From the NCBI RefSeq assembly GCF_030263935.1, contig NZ_CP127162.1, forward strand, positions 939,501 through 1,003,500: a stretch of 64,000 nucleotides of DNA, given 5' to 3'. Position numbers and translations under genes: made by a program. Below, piece by piece: positions 16,671-25,660 of this stretch. The notes below the pieces were generated by a model that saw only the letters and a list, made by a program, of their open reading frames with translations, was not told the DNA's origin and made no database searches. Source of the DNA: Paenibacillus polygoni (GTDB lineage: Bacteria > Bacillota > Bacilli > Paenibacillales > Paenibacillaceae). Each line of letters begins with the position of its first letter. Position 1 is the first letter of the stretch.

Positions 16671-17465
16671 ATGATAGACATACATAGTCATATACTCCCA
16701 TATATGGATGATGGGGCGAAAGATTGGGCCATGGCTATAGCTATGGCGAAGCAAGCACAGGCTGATGGAATTAGGTACATAGTAGCTACACCGCATCACA
16801 GAAATGGGCGTTACATCAATGAATCATTCAAGGTGCTTGAAATGGTAGATTTGATGAATTCTAAACTGAAAGAATTAGATCTGAATATTACGATTTTCCC
16901 CGGGCAGGAGATCAGAGTCCATGATGATTTATTGCGTCACTTTGAAGATGGTGAGATACAATCACTTCATGATTCAAGATGTATGTTGTTAGAATTACCT
17001 TCGTCTGGTATCCCCTCAACAATGGAAGATATTATCCATGAATTATCTTTAATGAATATTCAAGTGATTATTGCACATCCGGAACGAAATGCTGAAATTG
17101 CTCGTGATCCAAATCGGCTAGAACGACTGATAGAACTTGGTGCACTAGCTCAGTTAACAGCTCAGTCTGTTACAGGAGAAACAGGTGGAAAGCTTCAGAG
17201 GCTTTCCTTAGATCTGTGTAAAAAAAACCTGATTCATTTCATAGCTACAGATGCACATGACCTAGAACGTCGCCCCTTCCAGCTATCTCGCAGTTATCAA
17301 GTCATTGAGAAGAAGCTGGGTCCTGAGATGGTGAATTATCTTAAAAACAATGCAAAAAAATTGGTAGACAATCTTGAAATTACAACTAATGAAATTGTTA
17401 AAGGTGGATTCCCTAGAAATAATTTCGCGAAGGCTCTGTCGGGAATGTTTCGAACAATCAAATGA
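16671..17465 (+). CDS. ywqE: Tyrosine-protein phosphatase CpsB/YwqE (PHP type)
   Basis: A 264-residue manganese-dependent phosphatase of the PHP superfamily that dephosphorylates the capsule tyrosine kinase and its targets. The metal-ligand motifs are present in order: MIDIHSHILPYMDDGA at the N-terminus, VATPHHRNGRY near residue 40, AHPERN near 139 and FIATDAHDLERRP near 195. A ribosome site (AAGGGAG) precedes the ATG. It heads the exopolysaccharide locus, although here the SLH gene lies between it and the Wzz/kinase pair. It is expected to reset YwqD phosphorylation during polymer synthesis. Confidence 0.9.
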   Translation: MIDIHSHILPYMDDGAKDWAMAIAMAKQAQADGIRYIVATPHHRNGRYINESFKVLEMVDLMNSKLKELDLNITIFPGQEIRVHDDLLRHFEDGEIQSLHDSRCMLLELPSSGIPSTMEDIIHELSLMNIQVIIAHPERNAEIARDPNRLERLIELGALAQLTAQSVTGETGGKLQRLSLDLCKKNLIHFIATDAHDLERRPFQLSRSYQVIEKKLGPEMVNYLKNNAKKLVDNLEITTNEIVKGGFPRNNFAKALSGMFRTIK

Positions 17466-17562
17466 ATCAAAGATTTATCATGACTTGGATCTTGTATAAA
17501 GTGATATCTAAGTATCTAAGTTGTGACAAATATAAAAAAGTACATCACAGAGGTGAAGCAAA

Positions 17563-19587
17563 GTGTCATTTAGAAAAAAAGTAACCCTATCCACACTTGC
17601 AGTTAGTATGGCTGCAGCAACATTAGCAGGAATACCACTCAGCAATGAAGGATTAGCTAAACAATTGGGAGCTAATGTGGTTTCAGCAAGTTCGAATCTG
17701 GATATCGTGAAGAACAAACTAGAACGTTTATATGCTGAGTTAGATTTAGTAGATAAGTCGAATCTCCGAGCTCTTCGTTCGGAAATCGACAGCAAGATCG
17801 ATTTGATAGCATTTGAGAGCAGTTCTGCCTCATTACTTGCACAGACTAGCAAGGCAGGCGTCTCTAAGGAAACTGTATTTAGTTTGTTTAAGGCGGTAAC
17901 AACACTAACTTATGATCCGTCATACGAAAATCTGGTAGAGATTCGTAAGAATACGGAATATATCGATGCGGCTAAAAAGATCGGAGAAGCGGGCGGAGTA
18001 GATGACCTGACAGTAGACGATCTAGCTAACTTCCTATTTGGCAACAAGGGAATCGAATCTCAAATCGTAAATATTTTAAAAAATAAGTCGCTTAAAGAGT
18101 TGACTGATCTTTTAAACAATAGTGAAGCTCGTAATAAGTTACTCCGCGATGCTTACCGCAGTGTTTTAAATACTGCTGTTGGCAACCAGTCTGCAGCAGA
18201 TGCGCTTAATAAACTAGGGATTACAGAAGATATGATTGCAAGCACTGTTACAAGCGTACAGAAAAAACTCGACCCTACAATCGTAAAAAATGCAGTTCTT
18301 TCACTCGGTTTTGCATATATCCAAGCTGTGAATATTGAGTTGCCTAAAGATCCAGGATCTTCAATACCTCCAAGCAATGGTGGAGGAGGCGGTGGATCAG
18401 TAACTCCTCCAACAACTCCAGCTCCTTCTGGTTCACTACAAGAACTGTTGAAATTTGATGCTTCTAAATTGGTTGAAATCGTGAATGACAAAGCAACTCT
18501 TAAGCTGAATGATGCTGATATGATCAGATTAAATGAAGCAATCAAGGCAGCAGCAGTAAATGAAAAAGGTGAAATTATACTTTCCATTGAACTGGGAACG
18601 GTAGGCGCTTCTTCTTTAAATGCACCGCTATCTAAAGCAATTATCGAAGCAGCGAAATCTGCTGGTATTGATAAGATTGCTTTAACTGTTAATAGTTTGA
18701 CTTTTACACTGCCAATCAGTCAATTCAGTGGTTCGATTAATTTGTTCATTAATAAGAAGGACGACGCTGTTATTTCTCAGATTAGCAATCTGAAATTAGC
18801 TTCAGATGTATACGAGTTTTTGTTTGAAGTAGGCGGTAAACAAGTAACCTCATTCCGTGAGCCAGTTACTATACGTATTCCACTTCGCAATGTGAGTGTA
18901 GATCAAGAACTTTTAAGTGTGGTTAAGGAAGTTCCAGACGCTCTGCAGTTCCACGGCGGAGTACTAGACGGTAAGTTTATTGTAGAGCAGCGCGACACCC
19001 TCTCCACTTATGCTGTTGTAGAAAATAAAGTGAAATTTAAAGATCTTGCCAGCGTACAATCTTGGGCAGGACGCCAAATTGAGGTTGTAGCTGCTAAAGG
19101 AGCTATTGAAGGTAAAGCATCGGGTGTGTTTGCACCAAAAGATTCTGTAACTCGTGCTGAGTTTGCTAAAATGCTAATTCGCTCACTTAACTTGGAGAAT
19201 AGTTATGCAACAGAATCCTTCACTGACGTAAAGGACAATGATTGGTTTGCACCTTATGTGGCTGCTGCAGTAGAACTTGGTATTATCAATGGCCGTACAT
19301 CAACTAAATTTGCACCACACGATAAAATTACTCGCGCTGAGATGGCGACAATGATAGCTCGGGCGGTTAATGTTACACAAAACGTAACAGATGAGGATAA
19401 CACGGATAGTATCCTAAAGCAGTTTGCTGACGCAGACAAAATTGGGCCAGCCTACAAACAAGCAGTAGCTTTTGCGGCTGATAAAGGTCTTGTAGTAGGA
19501 AGCAATGGTAAATTTAATCCGAAGAAAAACGCGACACGCGCAGAAGCAGCCGTAATGATTTACCGGACAATGAATTATAAAAAATAA
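17563..19587 (+). CDS. Secreted S-layer-homology (SLH) domain protein
   Basis: A 674-residue surface protein. It has an N-terminal signal peptide (KKVTLSTLAVSMAAATLAG, with a likely cut near VSA), a helical region of about 220 residues, a Pro/Gly linker at about 266-290 (PPSNGGGGGG), a beta-rich middle domain and three SLH repeats at about 489-545, 551-602 and 622-671, each carrying a TRAE motif (SVTRAEFAKM, KITRAEMATM, NATRAEAAVM). SLH repeats bind pyruvylated secondary cell-wall polymer. Start is GTG 17563 after AGAGGTGA. Its place between the CpsB phosphatase and the Wzz/kinase genes suggests it may display or anchor the polysaccharide. The helical N-terminal part is unrecognised. Confidence 0.88.
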   Translation: MSFRKKVTLSTLAVSMAAATLAGIPLSNEGLAKQLGANVVSASSNLDIVKNKLERLYAELDLVDKSNLRALRSEIDSKIDLIAFESSSASLLAQTSKAGVSKETVFSLFKAVTTLTYDPSYENLVEIRKNTEYIDAAKKIGEAGGVDDLTVDDLANFLFGNKGIESQIVNILKNKSLKELTDLLNNSEARNKLLRDAYRSVLNTAVGNQSAADALNKLGITEDMIASTVTSVQKKLDPTIVKNAVLSLGFAYIQAVNIELPKDPGSSIPPSNGGGGGGSVTPPTTPAPSGSLQELLKFDASKLVEIVNDKATLKLNDADMIRLNEAIKAAAVNEKGEIILSIELGTVGASSLNAPLSKAIIEAAKSAGIDKIALTVNSLTFTLPISQFSGSINLFINKKDDAVISQISNLKLASDVYEFLFEVGGKQVTSFREPVTIRIPLRNVSVDQELLSVVKEVPDALQFHGGVLDGKFIVEQRDTLSTYAVVENKVKFKDLASVQSWAGRQIEVVAAKGAIEGKASGVFAPKDSVTRAEFAKMLIRSLNLENSYATESFTDVKDNDWFAPYVAAAVELGIINGRTSTKFAPHDKITRAEMATMIARAVNVTQNVTDEDNTDSILKQFADADKIGPAYKQAVAFAADKGLVVGSNGKFNPKKNATRAEAAVMIYRTMNYKK

Positions 19588-19594
19588 TGAGTGT

Positions 19595-19640
19595 AAGGAC
19601 ACCTTCCCCTCATGAGGATGGGAGGAAGGTGTTCTTTAAA
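19595..19640 (+). terminator. Terminator after the SLH gene
   Basis: AAGGACACCTTCC pairs with GGAAGGTGTTCTT; a short T tract follows. It separates the CpsB-SLH pair from the Wzz/kinase operon. Confidence 0.8.
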
Positions 19641-19727
19641 ACGTGATAAATCTCGATTTTCTTTCAATATTAATGGAAGATTTGAAGAGCGTTATGAAAT
19701 TAAAGATATAGTTGGAGGGAAACTTAC

Positions 19728-20492
19728 GTGTCACGTGAATTAGATTTGAGAGATATTTTTCAGGTAATTCAAAAGAGATTATGGCTGATCGTACTTATTA
19801 TGGTACTGATATGTTCACTTGTCGGAGTTTATAGTGTGTTTATTAAAAAACCGGTATACGAAGCTTCTACAAAAATTGTTGTAAATCAGACCCCGTCAAA
19901 CTCAGGAACTAATCAATTGGACCTCAATCAAATCAATACCAATATCCAACTTATCAATACATACAAAGAGATTATTAAAACTCCAGCAATTCTTGATCAA
20001 GTTGTGGAAAGTTATCCCGAGTTTCAGTTAACTACTGAGGATTTATCTAATAAGATAAACGTAAACTCTGTAAACAACACACAGGTAATGACCGTAGTTG
20101 TTCGGGATTTATCTTATGTGAAGGCAGCAGAAATCGCTAATGCAATTTCGAAAGTTTTTAAAAGTGAAATACCAACAATATTTAATGTAGAGAATGTATC
20201 AATCTTAAACGAGGCAAAGACAGAACCCTCAGTAAGACCACAGCCAGTAGGGCCCAATATTATACTTAATTTAATGATTGGGTTTGTTGTCTCTTTAATG
20301 GCCGGTGTGGGATTAAGCTTTGTACTTGAGTATCTTGACGATACCATTAAGACAGAAGAGGATGTGAAAGAGTTTTTGGAGATGCCAACGCTTGCGATGA
20401 TTACAAGAGTAAGTCAAAACGAACAAGAATCATCCCAATCTTATTCAACATCCATAAGTGGGGGGAAAGATCATGTCACGATTACAAAATAA
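19728..20492 (+). CDS. ywqC: Wzz/CpsC-type chain-length and kinase modulator
   Basis: A 254-residue membrane protein with two transmembrane helices, at about 17-38 (RLWLIVLIMVLICSLVGVYS) and 178-200, enclosing an extracellular domain. It has the Wzz-family Pro-rich motif near the second helix (EPSVRPQPVGPNIILN). In Firmicutes this protein activates the cytosolic tyrosine kinase encoded next and sets polymer length. The start is GTG 19728 with GGAGGG upstream. Its 3' end overlaps the kinase start by 20 bases, showing translational coupling. Confidence 0.9.
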   Translation: MSRELDLRDIFQVIQKRLWLIVLIMVLICSLVGVYSVFIKKPVYEASTKIVVNQTPSNSGTNQLDLNQINTNIQLINTYKEIIKTPAILDQVVESYPEFQLTTEDLSNKINVNSVNNTQVMTVVVRDLSYVKAAEIANAISKVFKSEIPTIFNVENVSILNEAKTEPSVRPQPVGPNIILNLMIGFVVSLMAGVGLSFVLEYLDDTIKTEEDVKEFLEMPTLAMITRVSQNEQESSQSYSTSISGGKDHVTITK

Positions 20493-21159
20493 AAAACGTC
20501 ACCTTATTGTTTTAACTAACTCGCGTTCCCCAATAGCAGAGGCATACCGATCACTGCGTACAAACATAGACTTTTCTTCCGTCGATCAAAGAACACAAGT
20601 AATTATGGTAACCTCATCTGGACCTGAGGAAGGTAAATCAACGGTTGTAGCTAATTTAGCAGTCACCTATGCGCAAGATGGGCGAAAGGTGTTACTAATT
20701 GATGCCGATATGAGGAAGCCAACAGGGCACCGTACGTTCCAATTGACCAATAGAACAGGGTTGTCTTCGGTGCTGTCAAATCAGAGCGATTTGGAAGAAG
20801 TTATTCAACAAACAGAAGTGCCTAATCTGTATATAATGACTGCAGGGCCGATTCCGCCTAATCCTGCAGAGATGCTGAATTCTAACAGAATGAAATCGAT
20901 GATGCAGTTGCTACGAGAGCAATTTGACATGATTCTAATTGATACTCCTCCCGTGCTTGCCGTCACAGATGCTCAATTACTCGCATCAAACAGTGACGGT
21001 GTCTTATTGGTTATTAATTCAGGTAAGGTTAAAAAAGATATCGCAATTAAGGCAAAAGAGAATTTACTGCGTGTGAATGCTCGTATGCTAGGTGTAGTCC
21101 TAAACAATGTTAAACGTAAAACCAGTGAAGAATACTACTATTACTACTACGGAAATTAA
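20473..21159 (+). CDS. ywqD: Capsule tyrosine kinase CpsD/YwqD (BY-kinase)
   Basis: A 228-residue cytosolic bacterial tyrosine kinase. It contains SPIAEAYRSLRTNIDF near the N-terminus, Walker A in SSGPEEGKSTVVAN, Walker A' in LLIDADMRKP and Walker B in MILIDTPPV. The C-terminus ends in a run of six tyrosines (SEEYYYYYYGN), the autophosphorylation cluster. It needs the membrane partner encoded just upstream for activity. The preferred start is ATG 20473 after GGGGGGAAAGATC; an in-frame start at 20458 is also open. CpsB/YwqE at 16671 is its expected phosphatase. Confidence 0.92.
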   Translation: MSRLQNKKRHLIVLTNSRSPIAEAYRSLRTNIDFSSVDQRTQVIMVTSSGPEEGKSTVVANLAVTYAQDGRKVLLIDADMRKPTGHRTFQLTNRTGLSSVLSNQSDLEEVIQQTEVPNLYIMTAGPIPPNPAEMLNSNRMKSMMQLLREQFDMILIDTPPVLAVTDAQLLASNSDGVLLVINSGKVKKDIAIKAKENLLRVNARMLGVVLNNVKRKTSEEYYYYYYGN

Positions 21160-21226
21160 CGCTTACTCAATTCTAAATTGGTAATGATGCATTACATAAA
21201 TTTATTATTTTGGAGGCGCCAAAGCA

Positions 21227-23050
21227 ATGAAATTAAATAAGGGGCTTGTTGCGTTATTTCTTATTGATATTTTAATCGTTTGGTTTAGCATTGGAAGTTC
21301 CTATTCGTTCCGGTTTTACGGCGATTTCCCTGCGGAATATAGACTGCAAATGATACAGTATGCTGGAATTTCAACGATTGGGTTCGGGATCAGTTTTTAT
21401 TACTTCCAGCTGTATCGCAGAGCTTGGGAGCATGCAAGCGTAGAAGAACTTATTTCAATCTTGAAAGCAGTAGTCATAGGTGGTGTCTTGTCTACTGCAG
21501 TAACTTTATTGGTACTTCCAGAGCGCGTACCTATTTCTATTGTGGTTCGTTCTCTCGAGACCGTTTTACTTCTAGTCGGAGGATACCGTTTTATTACACG
21601 CATCATAGGGATCCGGACCAACCGGAATGCAGTGGATCCGGTTCTTAACAATGTATTAATTGTAGGAGCAGGTAACTGTGGAACACTGATTGCAAGAGAG
21701 ATTCGTAGTTCTGCACTCGGTATGAAGATTGTTGGATTTATTGATGATGATTTAAAAAAGTACAAGATGCATGTTTTGGGAATTCCTGTGTTAGGAACAC
21801 GGGAACATATTCCAAGTGTCGTTAAAGAGAAAGATATAAAAGAGATTATTATTGCCATGCCATCGGCAAGTAGACAACAGATTTCAGAGATCGTGGCAAT
21901 CTGTAAAAATACAGGTGTGAAATTGAAGATGATGCCGAGGTTAAATGATCTAATCTCTGGCAAGGTTTCATTAAGCAAGGTGAGAGACATAAGTGTAGAG
22001 GACTTACTAGGAAGAGATCCCATTAAAACAGATCTGGATGGAATTATGAACTATGTTCATCATAAATCCGTACTTGTTACAGGTGCGGGTGGGTCCATTG
22101 GGTCCGAATTATGTCGACAAATATCAAGATTTGAGCCTAAAGAACTACTTTTGCTTGGTCATGGTGAAAATAGTATTTACACTATCGAAATGGAACTTAG
22201 AAAAACGTTCCCTGATCTTCAACTAAAAACTATTATTGCAGATATCCAAGACAAGGAGCGAATGAATAGTGTTTTTGATGAATGTCGCCCACAAGTCGTT
22301 TTTCATGCAGCAGCGCATAAACATGTTCCTCTGATGGAGCGAAATCCAACAGAAGCAGTTAAGAATAATGTGTTTGGAACAAAAAATGTGGCAGATTGCG
22401 CCGATGAGTATGGGGTAGAGAGATTTGTATTAATTTCATCAGATAAAGCAGTAAATCCAACAAGTGTGATGGGAGCAACCAAGCGTATTGCTGAAATGTA
22501 TATACAAACATTAAACACATCAAGTAATACTAAATTTGTTGCTGTACGCTTTGGAAATGTCCTAGGAAGTCGGGGTAGTGTGATTCCATTCTTCAAACAA
22601 CAAATTGCAGAGGGCGGTCCTGTAACAGTAACTCATCCAGAAATGGTTCGTTTCTTTATGACAATCCCTGAGGCAGTACAGCTCGTTTTACAAGCAGGAT
22701 CTTTTGCCAGCGGTGGTGAGATCTTTGTACTGGACATGGGCAGTCCGGTTAAAATATTGAATCTTGCTGAAGACCTTATTAAATTGTCTGGGTTTGAGCC
22801 ATACGAAGAGATTGATATTACATTCACAGGCATACGTGAAGGTGAAAAACTTTATGAGGAGCTGTTAACAGATGAAGAAAATATAACAGCAACTCAGCAT
22901 AACCGAATCTTTATTGGTAAACCTTCAGAAATGAACCGAAGCCATTTAGAGCTTGAAATATTACGATTACAACGAGTGGTCGCAGATGGATCAACTTCTA
23001 TTAAGGAAATTATAGATCAAATCGTTCCGATGTATGAAGTTGTTTCGTAA
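21227..23050 (+). CDS. Membrane NDP-sugar 4,6-dehydratase (CapD/FlaA1/PglF-like)
   Basis: A 607-residue protein with four N-terminal membrane segments to about residue 130, a first nucleotide-binding fold (VLIVGAGNCGTLIARE near 145) and a second catalytic SDR fold (VLVTGAGGSIGSELCRQI near 282). The active-site segment reads SSDKAVNPTSVMGATKR, with Met where classical SDRs have Tyr, as is usual in the WbpM/PglF branch. It converts a UDP-HexNAc into a 4-keto-6-deoxy sugar for the polymer's first unit. A ribosome site (TGGAGG) precedes the ATG. It probably belongs to the operon beginning with the Wzz gene. Confidence 0.9.
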   Translation: MKLNKGLVALFLIDILIVWFSIGSSYSFRFYGDFPAEYRLQMIQYAGISTIGFGISFYYFQLYRRAWEHASVEELISILKAVVIGGVLSTAVTLLVLPERVPISIVVRSLETVLLLVGGYRFITRIIGIRTNRNAVDPVLNNVLIVGAGNCGTLIAREIRSSALGMKIVGFIDDDLKKYKMHVLGIPVLGTREHIPSVVKEKDIKEIIIAMPSASRQQISEIVAICKNTGVKLKMMPRLNDLISGKVSLSKVRDISVEDLLGRDPIKTDLDGIMNYVHHKSVLVTGAGGSIGSELCRQISRFEPKELLLLGHGENSIYTIEMELRKTFPDLQLKTIIADIQDKERMNSVFDECRPQVVFHAAAHKHVPLMERNPTEAVKNNVFGTKNVADCADEYGVERFVLISSDKAVNPTSVMGATKRIAEMYIQTLNTSSNTKFVAVRFGNVLGSRGSVIPFFKQQIAEGGPVTVTHPEMVRFFMTIPEAVQLVLQAGSFASGGEIFVLDMGSPVKILNLAEDLIKLSGFEPYEEIDITFTGIREGEKLYEELLTDEENITATQHNRIFIGKPSEMNRSHLELEILRLQRVVADGSTSIKEIIDQIVPMYEVVS

Positions 23051-23088
23051 AATGAAACGAAAATTAAACTGAATGTGAGGATTCTACC

Positions 23089-24072
23089 ATGATCAAAAGG
23101 TATTCTACAATTGTTCTGATTGTAGCCTTGTTACTTAGTATTACGCCAGTGAGTACAACAACAGCTGCTAACAACGTGAAAGTGAAATCTGTGGCTGTTG
23201 AGTTTAATTTTGATGGAAAAGTGTTACAACCTCCTGCTGGTCAGTTTGTCTTCATATATAAAGGCACAACGTATGTGCCACTCCGATTTGTTTCATATGC
23301 TTTACTAAAGAATGTAGAGTGGGATAGTAAATCTTCAAAAGTGACTGTAAGTGAGCCAACTTCTAGTCAGGTGGTATCTATAAAAGAAAAGCTAATGAAC
23401 TCGTTAATTTCTTCAAACGACATTGGTGTAGGTAAAGTCTTTACAATGACACCTGTTAAGGTGAATTATGTGTTTAACGGTGAGAAGAAAGTACTTCCGT
23501 CCGGCCAACAAAGCTTCATCTATAAAGGAAGCTTGTATGTTCCTGTCCGTTTTATGGCGATAGCCTCGGGTACAGAAATCACTTGGGATGGGAAATCGAA
23601 AACAGTAAAAGGAATTTCATTATCCTATAAAGAACAACAGGCTAATAAGCCACAATCAGGTCAGAATAGTTCAGGCAATAATACAGCAAGTTCATCTAAT
23701 TCTTCAGAAAATATAACCACACCACCATCTTCAGGTGGAACAGGAGCAAGTAACAACAATGTATCTTACGAGACCATTACAAGTACCACAGAGGCAAAGC
23801 TCCAAGCTCTACAAGAGGAGAGCAAATCTTCTCTGCTGAATCTTGCGACACAATATTTATCAGCATCAGACGAAACAACCAAGAAAAAGTTATTAGCCGA
23901 AGGACAGCAACAATTGGATAGAATAACAGCGAGGTTTGAGAATATTGTAGATAATGCTGAAGATCAGCTGAAAGCGAGTGGATACAGCACAGATATAATT
24001 ACTCAATACCGAAAAGCATTTAACGATGAAATAGAAGCAGGAAAACAATTGACGAGTGGGCTTGCTGGATAA
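23089..24072 (+). CDS. Secreted copper-amine-oxidase-N-type stalk protein with unknown C-terminal domain
   Basis: A 327-residue secreted protein. A signal peptide (KRYSTIVLIVALLLSITPVS) is followed by two copper-amine-oxidase N-terminal-like repeats, each with a YKGxxYVPLRF-type motif (FIYKGTTYVPLRFVSYALL near 63, FIYKGSLYVPVRFMAIASG near 141). A Ser/Asn-rich linker (about 180-225) leads to a helical C-terminal domain from about residue 228 (TEAKLQALQEE to FNDEIEAGKQ). That domain resembles the C-terminus of the unknown membrane protein at 32842. The repeats are a known wall-associated stalk module without catalytic residues. The gene sits inside the polysaccharide operon; an anchoring or scaffold role is inferred. 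Confidence 0.8.
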   Translation: MIKRYSTIVLIVALLLSITPVSTTTAANNVKVKSVAVEFNFDGKVLQPPAGQFVFIYKGTTYVPLRFVSYALLKNVEWDSKSSKVTVSEPTSSQVVSIKEKLMNSLISSNDIGVGKVFTMTPVKVNYVFNGEKKVLPSGQQSFIYKGSLYVPVRFMAIASGTEITWDGKSKTVKGISLSYKEQQANKPQSGQNSSGNNTASSSNSSENITTPPSSGGTGASNNNVSYETITSTTEAKLQALQEESKSSLLNLATQYLSASDETTKKKLLAEGQQQLDRITARFENIVDNAEDQLKASGYSTDIITQYRKAFNDEIEAGKQLTSGLAG

Positions 24073-24084
24073 GCAAGCCACTTC
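24055..24084 (+). terminator. Strong hairpin at the 3' end of the stalk-protein gene
   Basis: AGTGGGCTTGCT pairs with AGCAAGCCACTT with a four-base loop. It is followed by TTCCTAAAAAG, with no U-run, so it may be a partial terminator, RNA-processing site or mRNA stabiliser within the operon. Confidence 0.5.
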
Positions 24085-24110
24085 CTAAAAAGGTTAAGGT
24101 GAGGATGTAA

Positions 24111-24734
24111 ATGAAGTATATGAAAATTAAGAGGTATCTAGATATATTACTTTCATCAATAAGCCTAGTTGTGTTGTCTCCTGTTTTTTTAGCTCTTATT
24201 TTAGGAATCAAATTTGACTCCAAAGGGCCAGTTCTGTTCAAACAAAAACGTATAGGGATTAAAAAAAGTTATTTTTATATTTTAAAATTTCGTACGATGA
24301 AAATTGATACTCCTAAGAACACACCAACTCATCTATTGGAAGACCCAGAACTGTACATCACAAGGATAGGAAAAATACTAAGAAAAACATCGTTAGATGA
24401 ATTGCCTCAAATTTGGAATATATTTATTGGTGAAATGAGTTTTATAGGTCCTAGGCCAGCTCTTTGGAATCAGTATGATCTGATTGCCGAACGCGATATA
24501 TATCGCGTAAATGATATTCGGCCTGGCCTAACAGGGTGGGCCCAAATTAACGGAAGAGACGAAATTTCAATAAAAGCAAAGGCTAAGCTAGATGGTGAAT
24601 ATGTTAAGAAAATCAGTTTTAAGATGGATTTGAAGTGTTTTCTTGGCACGATAGTTAATGTTGTTAAAAGCAAAGGTGTAGTTGAAGGTAGAACTGATAC
24701 TACTGAGAATGAATTTGCACTTACCAAAGAGTAA
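24111..24734 (+). CDS. Initiating sugar-phosphate transferase (WcaJ/EpsL-like)
   Basis: A 207-residue polyprenyl-phosphate glycosyl-1-phosphate transferase that starts the repeat unit on undecaprenyl phosphate. It shows KRYLDILLSSISLVVLSPVF with the membrane helix, DSKGPVLFKQKRIG near 42, FYILKFRTMK near 60, LRKTSLDELPQIWNIFIGEM near 95, FIGPRPAL near 116 and DIRPGLTGWAQINGRD near 137. This is the short, catalytic-domain-only form. GTGAGG lies six bases before the ATG. The preceding membrane dehydratase probably supplies its UDP-sugar substrate. Confidence 0.9.
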   Translation: MKYMKIKRYLDILLSSISLVVLSPVFLALILGIKFDSKGPVLFKQKRIGIKKSYFYILKFRTMKIDTPKNTPTHLLEDPELYITRIGKILRKTSLDELPQIWNIFIGEMSFIGPRPALWNQYDLIAERDIYRVNDIRPGLTGWAQINGRDEISIKAKAKLDGEYVKKISFKMDLKCFLGTIVNVVKSKGVVEGRTDTTENEFALTKE

Positions 24735-24757
24735 AGAGTAGTTAGGGGAGGAAAGAA

Positions 24758-25660
24758 TTGTTACTCATAACAGGGATCACAGGGCATACGGGAAAATTCT
24801 TCTTGCAAGAACTTATTAATAATAATTATTCAGGTCCTATACGTTGCATTGTTAGGGAATCTAGTGATACTTCAATGCTAGATAAAAGTGAATTGAAAAT
24901 AGAAAAGATCTATGGTGATTTGGAAGACTCGAATTTTATTGAGCAATCATTGATTGGAATTAGTACTGTGATGCACATATATAATATTCATCATTCTCCT
25001 AGCATTGTTGAATATGCAATTAAGAATAAAGTTGAAAGGGTAATTTTGGTGCATACAACAGGAATTTATTCTAAATTCAAATATGCGTCCGAACAATACA
25101 AGATTATTGAAAAACAAGTCCTAGAATTAACCCAAAATAGTAACTCTCTTACCAAAATTACTATTTTGAGACCGAGTATGATTTACGGCGATCTCTGTGA
25201 TAAGAATATGAGCAAGTTTATTAAGATAGTTGATAAACTTAGAATCATTCCAGTTATTAATGATGGGGAGAATTTAATTCAACCAGTAAATGCAAGAGAT
25301 TTAGGAAAAGCCTTTTATACTGTATTGATCTCTCCAGATCAAACTATTGGCAAGTCTTATAATCTTTCTGGTGATAAGCCCATAAGAATGATAGATGCAT
25401 TTAGATTAATTAGTGAAGGTTTGAATAAGAAAGTTTATTTTTTTAGCTTACCAATTGGCTTAGGAGTTTTTTTTGCTAGAATTATTAAAATTTTCACTGT
25501 TGGAAGGGTAGACTATGTAGAAAAGGTTCAGAGGATGGGGGAAGATAGAGCTTATTCTCATGATGAAGCTTTCTCTGATTTTGGTTATAAACCCCTTAGT
25601 TTTAAGGAAGGGATAAGCATCGAAATAAAGGAATACACAGAAAGGGTAGGGAAAAAATGA
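24758..25660 (+). CDS. NAD(P)-dependent sugar epimerase/dehydratase
   Basis: A 300-residue Rossmann-fold protein of the extended/atypical SDR type. The N-terminal binding motif is ITGITGHTGKFF, VHTTGIYSKFKYASEQYK lies near residue 105 in the active-site region, and ILRPSMIYGDLCD is near 140. The C-terminal half contains GKSYNLSGDKPIRM. It probably reduces or epimerises the keto-sugar made by the dehydratase at 21227. The start is TTG 24758 after GGGGAGG. The stop overlaps the next gene's ATG by four bases. Base composition is clearly more AT-rich from here on. Confidence 0.82.
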   Translation: MLLITGITGHTGKFFLQELINNNYSGPIRCIVRESSDTSMLDKSELKIEKIYGDLEDSNFIEQSLIGISTVMHIYNIHHSPSIVEYAIKNKVERVILVHTTGIYSKFKYASEQYKIIEKQVLELTQNSNSLTKITILRPSMIYGDLCDKNMSKFIKIVDKLRIIPVINDGENLIQPVNARDLGKAFYTVLISPDQTIGKSYNLSGDKPIRMIDAFRLISEGLNKKVYFFSLPIGLGVFFARIIKIFTVGRVDYVEKVQRMGEDRAYSHDEAFSDFGYKPLSFKEGISIEIKEYTERVGKK

